Source: Bacillota bacterium (GTDB lineage: Bacteria; Bacillota; Clostridia; Christensenellales; SZUA-584). Taken from it: DNA of 64,000 nt. The translations under genes were made by a program, and so were the position numbers. The DNA lies in the NCBI GenBank assembly GCA_023408075.1, contig JAEYKW010000006.1, forward strand, positions 62,001 to 126,000, read 5' to 3'. Below the pieces are notes generated by a model that worked only from the letters and a program-made list of their open reading frames with translations, was not told where the DNA came from and searched no databases. Shown here one piece after another: positions 44,282 to 52,650 of this stretch. The number at the start of each line of letters is the position of its first letter. Within the stretch, counting starts at the first letter, position 1.

Positions 44282-45155
44282 TCCTGCCCTCTCTTTCGGC
44301 GAGCGTTTCAATGTATTTGCCGTACGCGGTTTTAAGCAGCGGCTTGGCGAGTTCTTTTAGCTGTTCGCGCCCGATATACCCCATGCGGTAAGCAATCTCC
44401 TCAATGCAGGCGATGTAAAGCCCCTGCCGTTTTTGTATGGTTTCCACGAAGTTGCCCGCCGCCATCAGGTCATCCTGCGTGCCCGTGTCGAGCCAGGCAA
44501 TGCCGCGCCCGAGCACCTCCACACTAAGCAGTCCTTCCTGAAGGTAGGCATCGTTAACCGCCGTGATTTCGAGTTCACCACGTTTGGAGGGTTTGATGCT
44601 TTTGGCAATGCGCACCACATCGTTGTCGTAAAAATAAAGCCCGGGTACGGCAAAGTTCGATTTCGGGTTTTTCGGCTTTTCCTCTATGGAAACGGCCTTC
44701 CCCTCATTATCGAATTCCACCACGCCGTATGCGCCGGGGTCGTTCACGTAATAGCCGAATATCACGGCACCTTTTTCTGTCTCCGCCGCGCGCTGAACGC
44801 ATTCGGAGAAACCCGCGCCGTAGAAGATATTGTCGCCGAGCACAAGCGCGCATGTGTCGCCGCCGATAAATTCTTCGCCGATGATGAACGCTTCGGCCAG
44901 CCCGTTCGGCGCATACTGCACCGCATACGAAAACCGCATGCCGAGCTCCTCACCGCTGCCCAGCAGCTTTTCGAAAAAAGGCAGGTCCTCAGGCGTTGAT
45001 ATGATCAGTATATCCTGAATCCCTGCGAGCATCAAAGACGACAGAGGATAATACACCATCGGTTTGTCGTAAATGGGCAGCAGCTGTTTGGATACTGCCT
45101 TGGTAATCGGATAGAGCCGCGTGCCCGATCCTCCGGCCAATATGATTCCCTTCAT
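44268..45155 (-). CDS. rfbA: Glucose-1-phosphate thymidylyltransferase
   Basis: A 295-residue nucleotidyltransferase. It has KGIILAGGSGTRLYPITKAVSKQLLPIYDKP (shown here as overlapping parts of one activation loop), LGDNIFYG, and WLDTGTQDDL, all RmlA signatures. It forms dTDP-glucose, the first step of the L-rhamnose route. It is 19 bases downstream of rfbD. Confidence 0.96.
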   Translation of the reverse strand: MKGIILAGGSGTRLYPITKAVSKQLLPIYDKPMVYYPLSSLMLAGIQDILIISTPEDLPFFEKLLGSGEELGMRFSYAVQYAPNGLAEAFIIGEEFIGGDTCALVLGDNIFYGAGFSECVQRAAETEKGAVIFGYYVNDPGAYGVVEFDNEGKAVSIEEKPKNPKSNFAVPGLYFYDNDVVRIAKSIKPSKRGELEITAVNDAYLQEGLLSVEVLGRGIAWLDTGTQDDLMAAGNFVETIQKRQGLYIACIEEIAYRMGYIGREQLKELAKPLLKTAYGKYIETLAEREGRNGGH

Positions 45156-45174
45156 CGTACCATTCCTTTTTCAG

Positions 45175-46026
45175 TTATTTCCCCAAATACTCCTTAAGCG
45201 CGTCGTCCCAGTGCCGGAACACGTTCTTGCCGATGCGCTTCAATTGCGCGTTTTCAAGCACGCTCCACGCGGGCCGTTTCGCGGGCCGCACAAATTCCGC
45301 GCTCGTCACAGCAGTCATATCCACACGTATATCCGAAAGCTCAAATATCCTTTTCGCAAATTCGTACCAGCTGCATTGGCCTTCACACGCCGCGTGATAC
45401 AGCCCGTACGCGCCGGTGCCGATCAGCGCGCAGATGGCCTCGGCAAGGTCCACCGTGGATGTCGGCGAGCCGATCTGGTCATCAACCACCCGAACCGCGC
45501 CGTTCTCTTTGCCAAGCCGCAGCATCGTTCTCACAAAATTGTTGCCGTCGCCGTACAGCCATGCGGTTCGCAAAATGTAATACTTCGCGCCCGACTGCTG
45601 CACGAACCGCTCGCCCGCAAGCTTCGTCCGGCCGTATGCCGTCGCGGGGTCGCAGGCGTCCTCTTCCAGATAAGGCCGCGGCACGCCGTCCAGCATCACA
45701 GGCTGCCCGCTGAACACATAGTCAGTGGATATATGAAAAAGCTCAATGTCTTTTTTCACACAGGCTTCTGCCAATAGCCGCGTGCCCAGCGCGTTAATGC
45801 GGTACGCGTTTTCGGTATCCGCTTCCGCCTGGTCCACGTTGGTGTAGGCCGCGCAGTTGACAATTGCGCGTGGCGATATATCAGCGATCAATTTTTCCAG
45901 CGATGTCTGGTCTGCAATATCCACCTCAGGATAATCATAAGCCGCAAAATCAATGTTCCTTTGGGTCAGCGCCTTTTGCATCTGCCTGCCCAGCTGCCCG
46001 TTCGAACCGATAATCAGGATTTTCAT
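45175..46026 (-). CDS. rfbD: dTDP-4-dehydrorhamnose reductase
   Basis: A 283-residue SDR. It has KILIIGSNGQLGRQMQ, NCAAYTNVDQAE, STDYVFSGQ, and YGRTKLAGE with the catalytic YxxxK, all RmlD hallmarks. It catalyses the last step to dTDP-L-rhamnose. It lies about 40 bases after the GT2 gene that opens the transcript. Confidence 0.95.
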   Translation of the reverse strand: MKILIIGSNGQLGRQMQKALTQRNIDFAAYDYPEVDIADQTSLEKLIADISPRAIVNCAAYTNVDQAEADTENAYRINALGTRLLAEACVKKDIELFHISTDYVFSGQPVMLDGVPRPYLEEDACDPATAYGRTKLAGERFVQQSGAKYYILRTAWLYGDGNNFVRTMLRLGKENGAVRVVDDQIGSPTSTVDLAEAICALIGTGAYGLYHAACEGQCSWYEFAKRIFELSDIRVDMTAVTSAEFVRPAKRPAWSVLENAQLKRIGKNVFRHWDDALKEYLGK

Positions 46027-46067
46027 GAAAACTCCAATAAGGCCGCTCAGTACCCGGCCCCAGTCTC

Positions 46068-46835
46068 TTAACTTCTCTTATTCCATTTTATCATATATTT
46101 GATCATAGAATGAATCTGAATCAGAAAAAACTTCAAACTTTTGCTGCCCGCGCGTTCCCATTCATGAAAGACCTCAAACGCGGGGTTGTACTCCGCGCGC
46201 GCGAACTGTCTGATCTCTCTCGTTAAGTCCGCGTCCTCAAAATACATAAAGTACCGATCGTCAAAGCCGCCCGCCTTTTTGAGCAGCGCCGTGCGCACGA
46301 ACATAAACGCCCCCGTGCAAAACTCAATGTCAAACGCGCTGTCTGCGCCTTTCTCAAGCATCTCATAGGCTCTACGGTACTTTTGCAAAGCAGAAAGGCT
46401 CACTCTGCGCGCCACGAGGTACATAAAGCGCGGGTTTTTCTTGGGCAGCACCTGCAGCGTGCCGTCCGGAAACTTGACCTTCGGCGTGAGTATTCCGATA
46501 TCCGCGTGGCCATCCATGTACTGCGCCATTCGGGCCGCCACATTGTCGCTCATCGTGATATCGGGGTTGATAATCAGATGGTACTTGCTGGTCAGGCCGT
46601 CGATGATGAGGTTGTGGGCTTTCCCGAAGCCGAGGTTTTCTTTGTTCTCTATCAGCGTCACATGCGCGTTCAGGTGCTTTTTCACGAGACGGACAGTCTC
46701 ATCGGTCGAGTTGTTGTCGATCACATAGAGATGGTATTTCACATCGCCCATCGTTTTGAGCGACGCAAAGAAGCTGTCTATCCACCGAGCGCTGTTGTAT
46801 GTCACCATTGATAATGACACAGTATAATCTGACAT
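46068..46835 (-). CDS. Glycosyltransferase family 2 (WbbL-like rhamnosyltransferase)
   Basis: A 255-residue GT-A enzyme. It has SMVTYNSARWIDSFFASL, YVIDNNSTDETV, NLGFGKAHN and INPDITM as the donor/metal site, then CTGAFMFVRTALLKKAGGFDD and a YFEDADL catalytic-base motif, which is the WbbL/GlfT-like pattern. It directly precedes rfbD on the transcript, so L-rhamnose is a likely donor, possibly for the first rhamnose on a lipid-linked acceptor. It is first in its transcript behind a good promoter. Confidence 0.88.
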   Translation of the reverse strand: MSDYTVSLSMVTYNSARWIDSFFASLKTMGDVKYHLYVIDNNSTDETVRLVKKHLNAHVTLIENKENLGFGKAHNLIIDGLTSKYHLIINPDITMSDNVAARMAQYMDGHADIGILTPKVKFPDGTLQVLPKKNPRFMYLVARRVSLSALQKYRRAYEMLEKGADSAFDIEFCTGAFMFVRTALLKKAGGFDDRYFMYFEDADLTREIRQFARAEYNPAFEVFHEWERAGSKSLKFFLIQIHSMIKYMIKWNKRS

Positions 46836-46872
46836 CGTTACCTCATTTAAGCCGCTTTATTTCACACGTTGT

Positions 46873-46901
46873 ATCATACACTACCAACGGCGAATACTCA
46901 A
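46873..46901 (-). promoter_or_regulatory. Promoter for the dTDP-L-rhamnose/GT2 transcript
   Basis: TTGAGT, exactly 17 bases, TATGAT on the minus strand, about 40 bases before the GT2 ATG at 46835. Confidence 0.65.
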
Positions 46902-46974
46902 TAATCACAATTTCAAAAGATCACTGTCATGCCGGAGGTGCCATTTTCGGGCTAAGCTCTCTTTTTTATTAATG

Positions 46975-47040
46975 GCTTCTCTTTGGAGAGATGAGCTTTT
47001 TCCGGAGGAGAAGGCGGCGCGCAGCGGCGGATGAGGTGTT
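46975..47040. repeat. Small intergenic repeat-like element
   Basis: The segment is bounded by CTTCTC and GAGAAG, with GC-rich flanks ending GGATGAGGTG. This resembles a class of short intergenic elements common in Clostridia genomes (CACCTCATCCG...CCTTCTCC on the other strand). The rest of the gap 46836-47201 holds a promoter and no convincing gene. Only one copy is present here, so repeat status rests on resemblance. Confidence 0.35.
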
Positions 47041-47201
47041 GTGCGGATTGCCGCTCATCGGCCGTCGGCATTCTTGCCGGAACAAAAAAAGTCGCTTGTT
47101 CCTCCGATGAAGCGTATGCGGCTGATCGGTCAGGGATGACTTTGTGCAACTTAAAAAGATCACCGGGCATGTGCCGATGACCCTGTGAATATACCTGAAA
47201 C

Positions 47202-48413
47202 TTAGCTTCTTTTAATTCTGAGCATGTCGCCCGGATGCAGTCTGCTGTTGCTTAAGAATTTGAGCATTTCCTTCGGATGCGGCGCGCTCTGCCTCTCTTC
47301 TCCCTCCAGCGTCCGCAATCCGTCAATCGTGACGGTGCTAATACCCAGCGGCGACAGCACCTCGAGCGTATCGCCCACGCCGAACTTGCCGCGCTGTTCA
47401 AACAGCGTCCAGCCGTTCTCGTCTGCATCGGCCTTCACCACACCCACAAAGTCGTAGCTGCGCTCCACCTTGCCGCGCATGATGTCCTGCCCCTGCTCGC
47501 GCGGATTGCCGTAAAAAAAACCTGTGGTATACGCGCGGCTGCCCGCCTTGCCGATTTCCTCGAGCAGCGCCGGATGAAACGGCTTTCCGGCCTGCGCGTC
47601 ATCAATCGCCTGCCGGTAGGCGCGCGTGACGCACGCCACATAGTAAGCCGATTTCATGCGCCCTTCGATTTTGAGCGACACGATGCCCGCTTCGGTCATA
47701 TCGTTTATATGCTCAATCATACAGAGGTCCTTGGAGTTGAGCACATACGTGCCGCGCTCGTCCGAAATGATCGGAAACTCCTCGCCCGGATACCCCTTTT
47801 CGGATATCTGATACTCCCACCGGCAGGGCTGCGCGCACGCGCCGCTGTTGCCGCTGCGCCCCGTAAACACGTTGCTCAGCAGGCAGCGCCCCGAGTACGC
47901 GATGCACATCGCGCCGTGCACAAACGCCTCAAGCTCCAGTTCTTTGGGCGTGTTCTCACGAATAAGCGCAATTTCGGCAAGCGAAAGCTCGCGCGCGAGT
48001 ATCACCCGGCTCGCGCCCTGCTCATACCAAAAACGCGCGGTCAGCGCGTTGGTCGTGTTCGCCTGTGTGCTGATATGGATGGGGACGTTCGGGGCAATCC
48101 GTTTCGCCGTCAGCAGCACCCCGGGGTCAGACACGATAAACGCATCCACACCCGCCTCGGCAAGCCGGGCGATATAAAGCTCAAGCCCGTCGAAATCCTG
48201 CGGATGAAAAACCGCGTTCATCGTGATATAAAGGCGCTTTCCGCAGCTGTGAAGGTACGCCGCGCCCTGTGCGATTTCATCGGGTGTGAAATTGTCGGCA
48301 AAAGCACGAAGGCCGTAGGCTTTGCCCGCCGCATACACGGCATCCGCCCCAAAATCAGCGGCGGCACGAAGGCTCTCCATGCCGCCTGCGGGTGCGAGCA
48401 GCTCAACCGCCAT
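47202..48413 (-). CDS. Peptidase U32 family protein
   Basis: A 403-residue protein. It starts VELLAPAGGMESLRAAADFGADAVY, the TIM-barrel opening of U32 proteins. Near residue 165 it has EAFVHGAMCIAYSGRCLLS, the U32 signature, followed by cysteines in SGACAQPCRWEY that may bind an iron-sulfur cluster. C-terminal ~75 residues form the small beta-barrel. Family members include collagenase-like proteases and RNA or prenyl-quinone hydroxylases, so the reaction is uncertain. The ATG at 48413 overlaps mltG by 11 bases; no strong binding site is visible. It is last in the rnj-ylbF-mltG run. Confidence 0.88.
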   Translation of the reverse strand: MAVELLAPAGGMESLRAAADFGADAVYAAGKAYGLRAFADNFTPDEIAQGAAYLHSCGKRLYITMNAVFHPQDFDGLELYIARLAEAGVDAFIVSDPGVLLTAKRIAPNVPIHISTQANTTNALTARFWYEQGASRVILARELSLAEIALIRENTPKELELEAFVHGAMCIAYSGRCLLSNVFTGRSGNSGACAQPCRWEYQISEKGYPGEEFPIISDERGTYVLNSKDLCMIEHINDMTEAGIVSLKIEGRMKSAYYVACVTRAYRQAIDDAQAGKPFHPALLEEIGKAGSRAYTTGFFYGNPREQGQDIMRGKVERSYDFVGVVKADADENGWTLFEQRGKFGVGDTLEVLSPLGISTVTIDGLRTLEGEERQSAPHPKEMLKFLSNSRLHPGDMLRIKRS

Positions 48414-49725
48414 TGCTTGCGGTGGGCGACGGCTCCGGCGTCGCTTCGGGCGAAGCGTCATAATCGGCTTTGTGCTTATCCTGTTCTTTCTGCGTTTTGG
48501 CGAACACCAGCTCGCTCGATGTCTTATCCTTGTTCATGAAGTAATAATAGCCCTGATCGATATATTCCTGATTCGGGTAAAGCGCCGCGCCGATCGCCTT
48601 CTCACCGGGGTTGTTGATCGCCCCCACCGGCAGGCCTTTGTACATGTATGTGTTGTACGGCGATTCGATGCTGGTCTCTTCTGTCGTATACGTTTGCTTT
48701 TTGATACCCGTCACATACCGCATCGTCGCGCACGATCCGAATATATCGTCTTCTTTGAGTCTGTTGTAGAACACAGCCGAAACGTTTTTAAAATCCTGTT
48801 CGGTCGCTTCCCATTCGATGATGGACGCGAGCGTCACCACCTGATCCACGGTCATGTTGAGTGTCTGCGCGCGCTCCTCATATTCGAGCTTAAACATATC
48901 GTCAAACTGATCGAGCAGCTTGGTGATCACTTCTTTGGGCGTCGCATCCGTATAAAATTCGTAGGTATTCGGCGCGAGATACCCTTCCAGCGCATACCGG
49001 CGCTTGCTCAGGCTGTCCGAGTTTTTAAGTGCCGCGATAAAATCGTAATCTGCGCTGAACGCGTCCACATCGTTGCACAGCTGCAAAAACTGATTGCGCT
49101 CCGGCTCGTCGAACATGCCTTTCTCAACGAGCTTGTCAGCCATGTCCATCACGGTGTAGCCCTCGAGGAACAGCACCTTTGTGACCGAACGCGGCGGATT
49201 GCCTTTCATAAGCACGTCCGCAATCTGCTCCAAGGTCATGCCCGGGGAAAGATTGTATTTGCCAGCCTTGAGGCTGCCGCCGACATCGTTTAAATCGGCA
49301 TAGAGCTGAAACGCAAACTTGTTGCGGATAATGCCTTTTTCAAAAAGCAGCGTGGATATGGAAGACAGCGATGACCCGGAGCCGATTTCAATATAGACGG
49401 TTTGAGCCGTGCTGTCGGCCACCGGCGCGACATAGCTCCCTTCAATATACTGAAATACGGAAAGGCCGATCAAAAGCACGAGCGCCGCGCTCACCGCAAG
49501 TATCAGCAGCGGCCTGCCGATCCGCCAGATGAACGCCCCGGTAGGCAGCTCCTTCAAAGAGCCGCGCTCCTCGCATTTCTCAAGCGGTTCGTTAAACCCT
49601 TCCTCCACGGAAAAAGCGCGCGTCTCACCGTCCGAGCTGCGGCTCTCACCCGTCACGGGCGCAAATGAGCGCGTCTCGTTATTTAAATCCTCTATCCATC
49701 TGTTTTTATCCTTGTTATTCGCCAT
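48403..49725 (-). CDS. mltG: Endolytic murein transglycosylase MltG
   Basis: A 440-residue membrane-anchored enzyme that cuts nascent glycan strands in peptidoglycan. A cytoplasmic, charged N-terminus (1-68) is followed by one helix (about 69-91), a LysM-like part (SGSSLSSISTLLFEKGII), and the catalytic YceG domain with LASIIEWEATE, in which the first Glu is the expected catalytic residue. It also has NTYMYKGLPVGAINNPG. A low-complexity Glu/Thr/Pro tail ends the protein. It lies 9 bases after ylbF. Confidence 0.92.
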   Translation of the reverse strand: MANNKDKNRWIEDLNNETRSFAPVTGESRSSDGETRAFSVEEGFNEPLEKCEERGSLKELPTGAFIWRIGRPLLILAVSAALVLLIGLSVFQYIEGSYVAPVADSTAQTVYIEIGSGSSLSSISTLLFEKGIIRNKFAFQLYADLNDVGGSLKAGKYNLSPGMTLEQIADVLMKGNPPRSVTKVLFLEGYTVMDMADKLVEKGMFDEPERNQFLQLCNDVDAFSADYDFIAALKNSDSLSKRRYALEGYLAPNTYEFYTDATPKEVITKLLDQFDDMFKLEYEERAQTLNMTVDQVVTLASIIEWEATEQDFKNVSAVFYNRLKEDDIFGSCATMRYVTGIKKQTYTTEETSIESPYNTYMYKGLPVGAINNPGEKAIGAALYPNQEYIDQGYYYFMNKDKTSSELVFAKTQKEQDKHKADYDASPEATPEPSPTASNGG

Positions 49726-49734
49726 TCTTTCAAC

Positions 49735-50088
49735 CTACTCCGATAAAAGATCCCCGAAGCCGCAGGCATCGCCCAGTATTTTATAAATATCGCCCATCAC
49801 CGTCTGGATGCGATATTCAGCAGCAAAAAACGCGGTCACATCGGGATTGAATGCGAGCACCTCGCCCAGCTTTTTCAGCTTATCCAAGGTCTCTTCCTTT
49901 GGTTCATTACCCGCCATCATCGTCGCCTGTGCTTCAAACTGAAGCTTTCTGTATTCATCGAGCAGCGGCTTGGTCTTTTCATCCGCCGTCACGATTTCTT
50001 TTAAACGCGCATATTCCAGATAATCCGCGCTTTTCTTAATTTCATTGGCAAGTTCGTGCGCTTTGTCGTACACGAGCAATCCGTTCAC
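49735..50088 (-). CDS. YlbF/YmcA family protein
   Basis: A 117-residue helical protein of the YlbF (PF06133) family. In Bacillus subtilis, YlbF, YmcA and YaaT form a complex that influences RNase Y and biofilm and competence control. Here LLVYDKAHELANEIKKSADYLEYARLKE and EYRKLQFEAQ fit the family. I chose the GTG at 50088, with GGGAG four bases upstream; an earlier GTG at 50118 has no proper spacing. It sits directly after RNase J, which suggests an RNA-processing connection, but that is inference. Confidence 0.8.
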   Translation of the reverse strand: MNGLLVYDKAHELANEIKKSADYLEYARLKEIVTADEKTKPLLDEYRKLQFEAQATMMAGNEPKEETLDKLKKLGEVLAFNPDVTAFFAAEYRIQTVMGDIYKILGDACGFGDLLSE

Positions 50089-50124
50089 CTCACTCCCGCC
50101 CCGCCGACAGCGGGACACCCTTCA

Positions 50125-51795
50125 TTAAATATCGATAATAATGGGCAGTATCATCGGGTTGCGCTTGGTGCTCTCATACAGATAGCTGCGCAGCGCCTTT
50201 TTGATGCGCCCTTTGATGGTCGTCCATTCCGTAATCTTATTGTTGCAGCAGTCGCTGACCACATCCACGATGATCTTGCGCGCGCTTTCCAAAAGGTCGG
50301 TCGATTCGCGCATATACACGAACCCACGCGATATAATCTCCGGCCCCGAGAGCAGTTCGCCCGTTTCGCTCGAAATTGTCACCACGACGATGAACAAGCC
50401 GTCCTGAGACAGCAGCTTTCTGTCGCGCAGCACCACGTTGCCCACGTCGCCGACGCCGAGCCCGTCAATGATCACGCTGCCCGAGGGCACCGTTTCTGTC
50501 ATGCGGGAAAAGCGCTTGCCGATTTCGACCACCTTGCCGATCTCGGGGATAAATATATGGCTGCGCTTGATGCCCTGATTCTCGGCCAGCGCCGCGTGCC
50601 GGTACAAATGGCGGTATTCGCCGTGCATCGGTATGAAATACTGCGGCTTTGTGAGCGAGATCATGAGCTTTAATTCCTCTTCGCACGCGTGCCCCGACAC
50701 ATGCACATCCGCTACGCCTTCGTTGATCACATCGGCGCCCTTGCGATACAGCATGTTGATGACATCCGAGACATAGCGCTCGTTGCCGGGAATCGGCGTG
50801 GAAGAAATGATCACAAGATCGCCGGGAATCATCGAAAGCTTTTTGTGCTCGCCCGCCGCCATACGCACGAGGCCGGACATCGTTTCACCCTGGCTGCCCG
50901 TTGTGAGTATCACGATCTTGTTCTTTTTCATCTTTTCGAGCTCTTCGGGTTCCACAAGCATGTCCTCGTCGAGCTCTAAGTACCCCAAATCCTTGGCGAC
51001 CTTGGCAACCTTGATCATGCTGCGGCCCGTCAGGCATACCTTGCGCCCATAGCGCTTGGACGCGCTGATGACCTGCTGCAGCCGATGGATATTCGACGCG
51101 AACGTCGCCACAATGATACGCCCCGTCGCTTTTTTGAAATAGCTCTCAAACGTGTCGCCCACGGTGCTTTCCGACATCGTGTAGCCCGGATTCTCCGCGT
51201 TGGTGCTGTCGGACAGAAGCGCAAGCACGCCCTTGTTGCCAAGCTCGGCAAACTTCGCGAGATCCATCACACGGCCATCCACAGGCGTGTAGTCCACCTT
51301 GAAATCACCCGTTGCCACAATTGTCCCTTCGGGCGTATGCACCGCAAAGGCTACCGCCGCGTCGATGCTGTGCGTCACGCGGATCGCTTCGATTTTGAAT
51401 ATGCCTGTGAAAAAGCTGTCTCCCGCCTTGATGATGTTGAGCGGAACACCTTCGATCTTATGTTCCACAAGCTTCGTTTCAATCAGCGCGAGCGTTAAAT
51501 CCGTGCCGTACACAGGCGCGCCGATTTCGGGCAGAAGATACGGCGTGGCGCCGATATGATCCTCATGACCGTGCGTAATAAGCACCGCCTTGATCTTCTC
51601 CTTGTTCTTTCTCAAATAGGTAATATCGGGAATCACATAATCAACGCCGAGCATATCCTCCCTCGGGAAGCATAAACCGCAGTCGATCACGATCATCTCG
51701 TCGCCATACTCGATAACTGTCATATTTTTGCCCACTTCGCCGATGCCGCCGAGCGGGGTTATCTTGACGTTATGCTGTTGCTGTTTTTTTGCCAA
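50125..51795 (-). CDS. rnj: Ribonuclease J
   Basis: A 556-residue metallo-beta-lactamase/beta-CASP RNase with 5'-3' exo- and endonuclease activity. It has LITHGHEDHIGATPYLL (HxHxDH), GDFKVDYTP, DSTNAENPG, the beta-CASP segment with TTGSQGE, and PMHGEYRHLYRHA. The C-terminal ~100 residues form the usual dimer domain. The start appears to be TTG at 51795, with AGAGG nine bases before; no in-frame ATG is nearby. It is first in the run to ylbF, mltG and the U32 gene, behind a good promoter. Confidence 0.95.
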   Translation of the reverse strand: MAKKQQQHNVKITPLGGIGEVGKNMTVIEYGDEMIVIDCGLCFPREDMLGVDYVIPDITYLRKNKEKIKAVLITHGHEDHIGATPYLLPEIGAPVYGTDLTLALIETKLVEHKIEGVPLNIIKAGDSFFTGIFKIEAIRVTHSIDAAVAFAVHTPEGTIVATGDFKVDYTPVDGRVMDLAKFAELGNKGVLALLSDSTNAENPGYTMSESTVGDTFESYFKKATGRIIVATFASNIHRLQQVISASKRYGRKVCLTGRSMIKVAKVAKDLGYLELDEDMLVEPEELEKMKKNKIVILTTGSQGETMSGLVRMAAGEHKKLSMIPGDLVIISSTPIPGNERYVSDVINMLYRKGADVINEGVADVHVSGHACEEELKLMISLTKPQYFIPMHGEYRHLYRHAALAENQGIKRSHIFIPEIGKVVEIGKRFSRMTETVPSGSVIIDGLGVGDVGNVVLRDRKLLSQDGLFIVVVTISSETGELLSGPEIISRGFVYMRESTDLLESARKIIVDVVSDCCNNKITEWTTIKGRIKKALRSYLYESTKRNPMILPIIIDI

Positions 51796-51888
51796 ATGGC
51801 TTTTCCTCTCTTTCGTCTGTCTTTTCTATGATAAAGCATTTGTATTTCTCACGCAAGCGGTGTGCGCTTGGCACACTCTTTCATCGTT

Positions 51889-51916
51889 ATTATACCACAA
51901 TTACCGTGATGCTCAA
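51889..51916 (-). promoter_or_regulatory. Promoter for the rnj transcript
   Basis: TTGAGC, 16 bases, TATAAT on the minus strand, about 93 bases before the rnj start. Confidence 0.7.
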
Positions 51917-52038
51917 ACAATACCGAAAATTTAACGTTTCGGACACAAAAGACGGCATTGAACCGCCCAGTTTATCGAAAAATTCCATACTGTCGGGCAT
52001 TCCGCCCATTCGTGATGAGCAGACGACTTGACTCCTCA

Positions 52039-52078
52039 GCGGACCGTATCCCGTGGAATTCGTTTTCATACGGCCCGC
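52039..52078. other. Intergenic inverted repeat between rnj and padR
   Basis: GCGGACCGTAT and ATACGGCCCGC can pair over 11 positions with one mismatch, around an 18-base loop. There is no T-run, so it is not an obvious terminator. The remainder of the divergent gap 51796-52302 shows only the promoters. Confidence 0.4.
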
Positions 52079-52240
52079 TATTGCTCACTCAAAATCATCA
52101 CGCCCAAACGCACTGCGATAATCAACGCCATTGCATTGGCAGTCCGAGCTGTGGATCGGTCAATCATACCGATTGACGTGCGAATATATGTCTTTATGCA
52201 GTCTTTCAGATATTCTTGCATAATATTCTTCACTTGGCTC

Positions 52241-52290
52241 TTGACATATATAGATCGCCGATATATTTTATATATAGATCATCTATATAT
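52241..52290 (+). promoter_or_regulatory. padR promoter overlapping palindromic operators
   Basis: TTGACA at 52241 and TATTTT at 52264 are 17 bases apart. A perfect 10-base inverted repeat with one central base (ATATATAGAT c ATCTATATAT) spans 52270-52290. A second, partial copy (TATATAGATC..CGATATA) lies between the -35 and -10. This layout suggests autorepression by the PadR protein coded 13 bases further on. Confidence 0.7.
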
Positions 52291-52302
52291 TGGAGGTGCG
52301 CA

Positions 52303-52650
52303 ATGGCTATCGACAAAGCCCTGTTATCGGGAAGCACGACCATGCTGGTGCTCAAGCTGCTTGAGGAGAAAGACATGTATGGGTATCAGATGATCGAGGC
52401 GCTTTCCAAAAAATCCGACAACACATTTAACTTGAAGGCAGGAACGCTCTATCCGCTGCTTCATGGTTTGGAGCAGGACGGCCTATTAAGCTCGTACGAC
52501 GACAATGCCGACAGCGAGCGGATCAGGAAATACTATCACCTATGCCCTAAGGGGGCAAAGCTGCTTAACGATAAGCAAGAGGAGTGGACGGCCTACGCCA
52601 AGGCGGTGCGAAAAGTGCTGAGCGGGGGTGAATGCTATGACGCCGTTTGA
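52303..52650 (+). CDS. PadR-family transcriptional regulator
   Basis: A 115-residue winged-helix repressor. MAIDKALLSGSTTMLVLKLLEE leads into MYGYQMIEALSKKS (recognition helix region), then the wing LKAGTLYPLLHGLEQDGLLSSY, typical of PadR. The ATG at 52303 follows TTGGAGG. The stop overlaps the next gene by 14 bases, so regulator and membrane protein are translated together. Palindromic AT-rich sites in its promoter point to autoregulation. The signal is unknown. Confidence 0.92.
   Translation: MAIDKALLSGSTTMLVLKLLEEKDMYGYQMIEALSKKSDNTFNLKAGTLYPLLHGLEQDGLLSSYDDNADSERIRKYYHLCPKGAKLLNDKQEEWTAYAKAVRKVLSGGECYDAV

Noticed and set aside
46952..47170. Possible small minus-strand protein
   Set aside because: Overlaps a repeat-like element, has no binding site and an odd composition.
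47277..48539. Long plus-strand frame opposite the U32 peptidase
   Set aside because: Arg/His-rich composition without a domain; the opposite strand carries a complete U32 signature.
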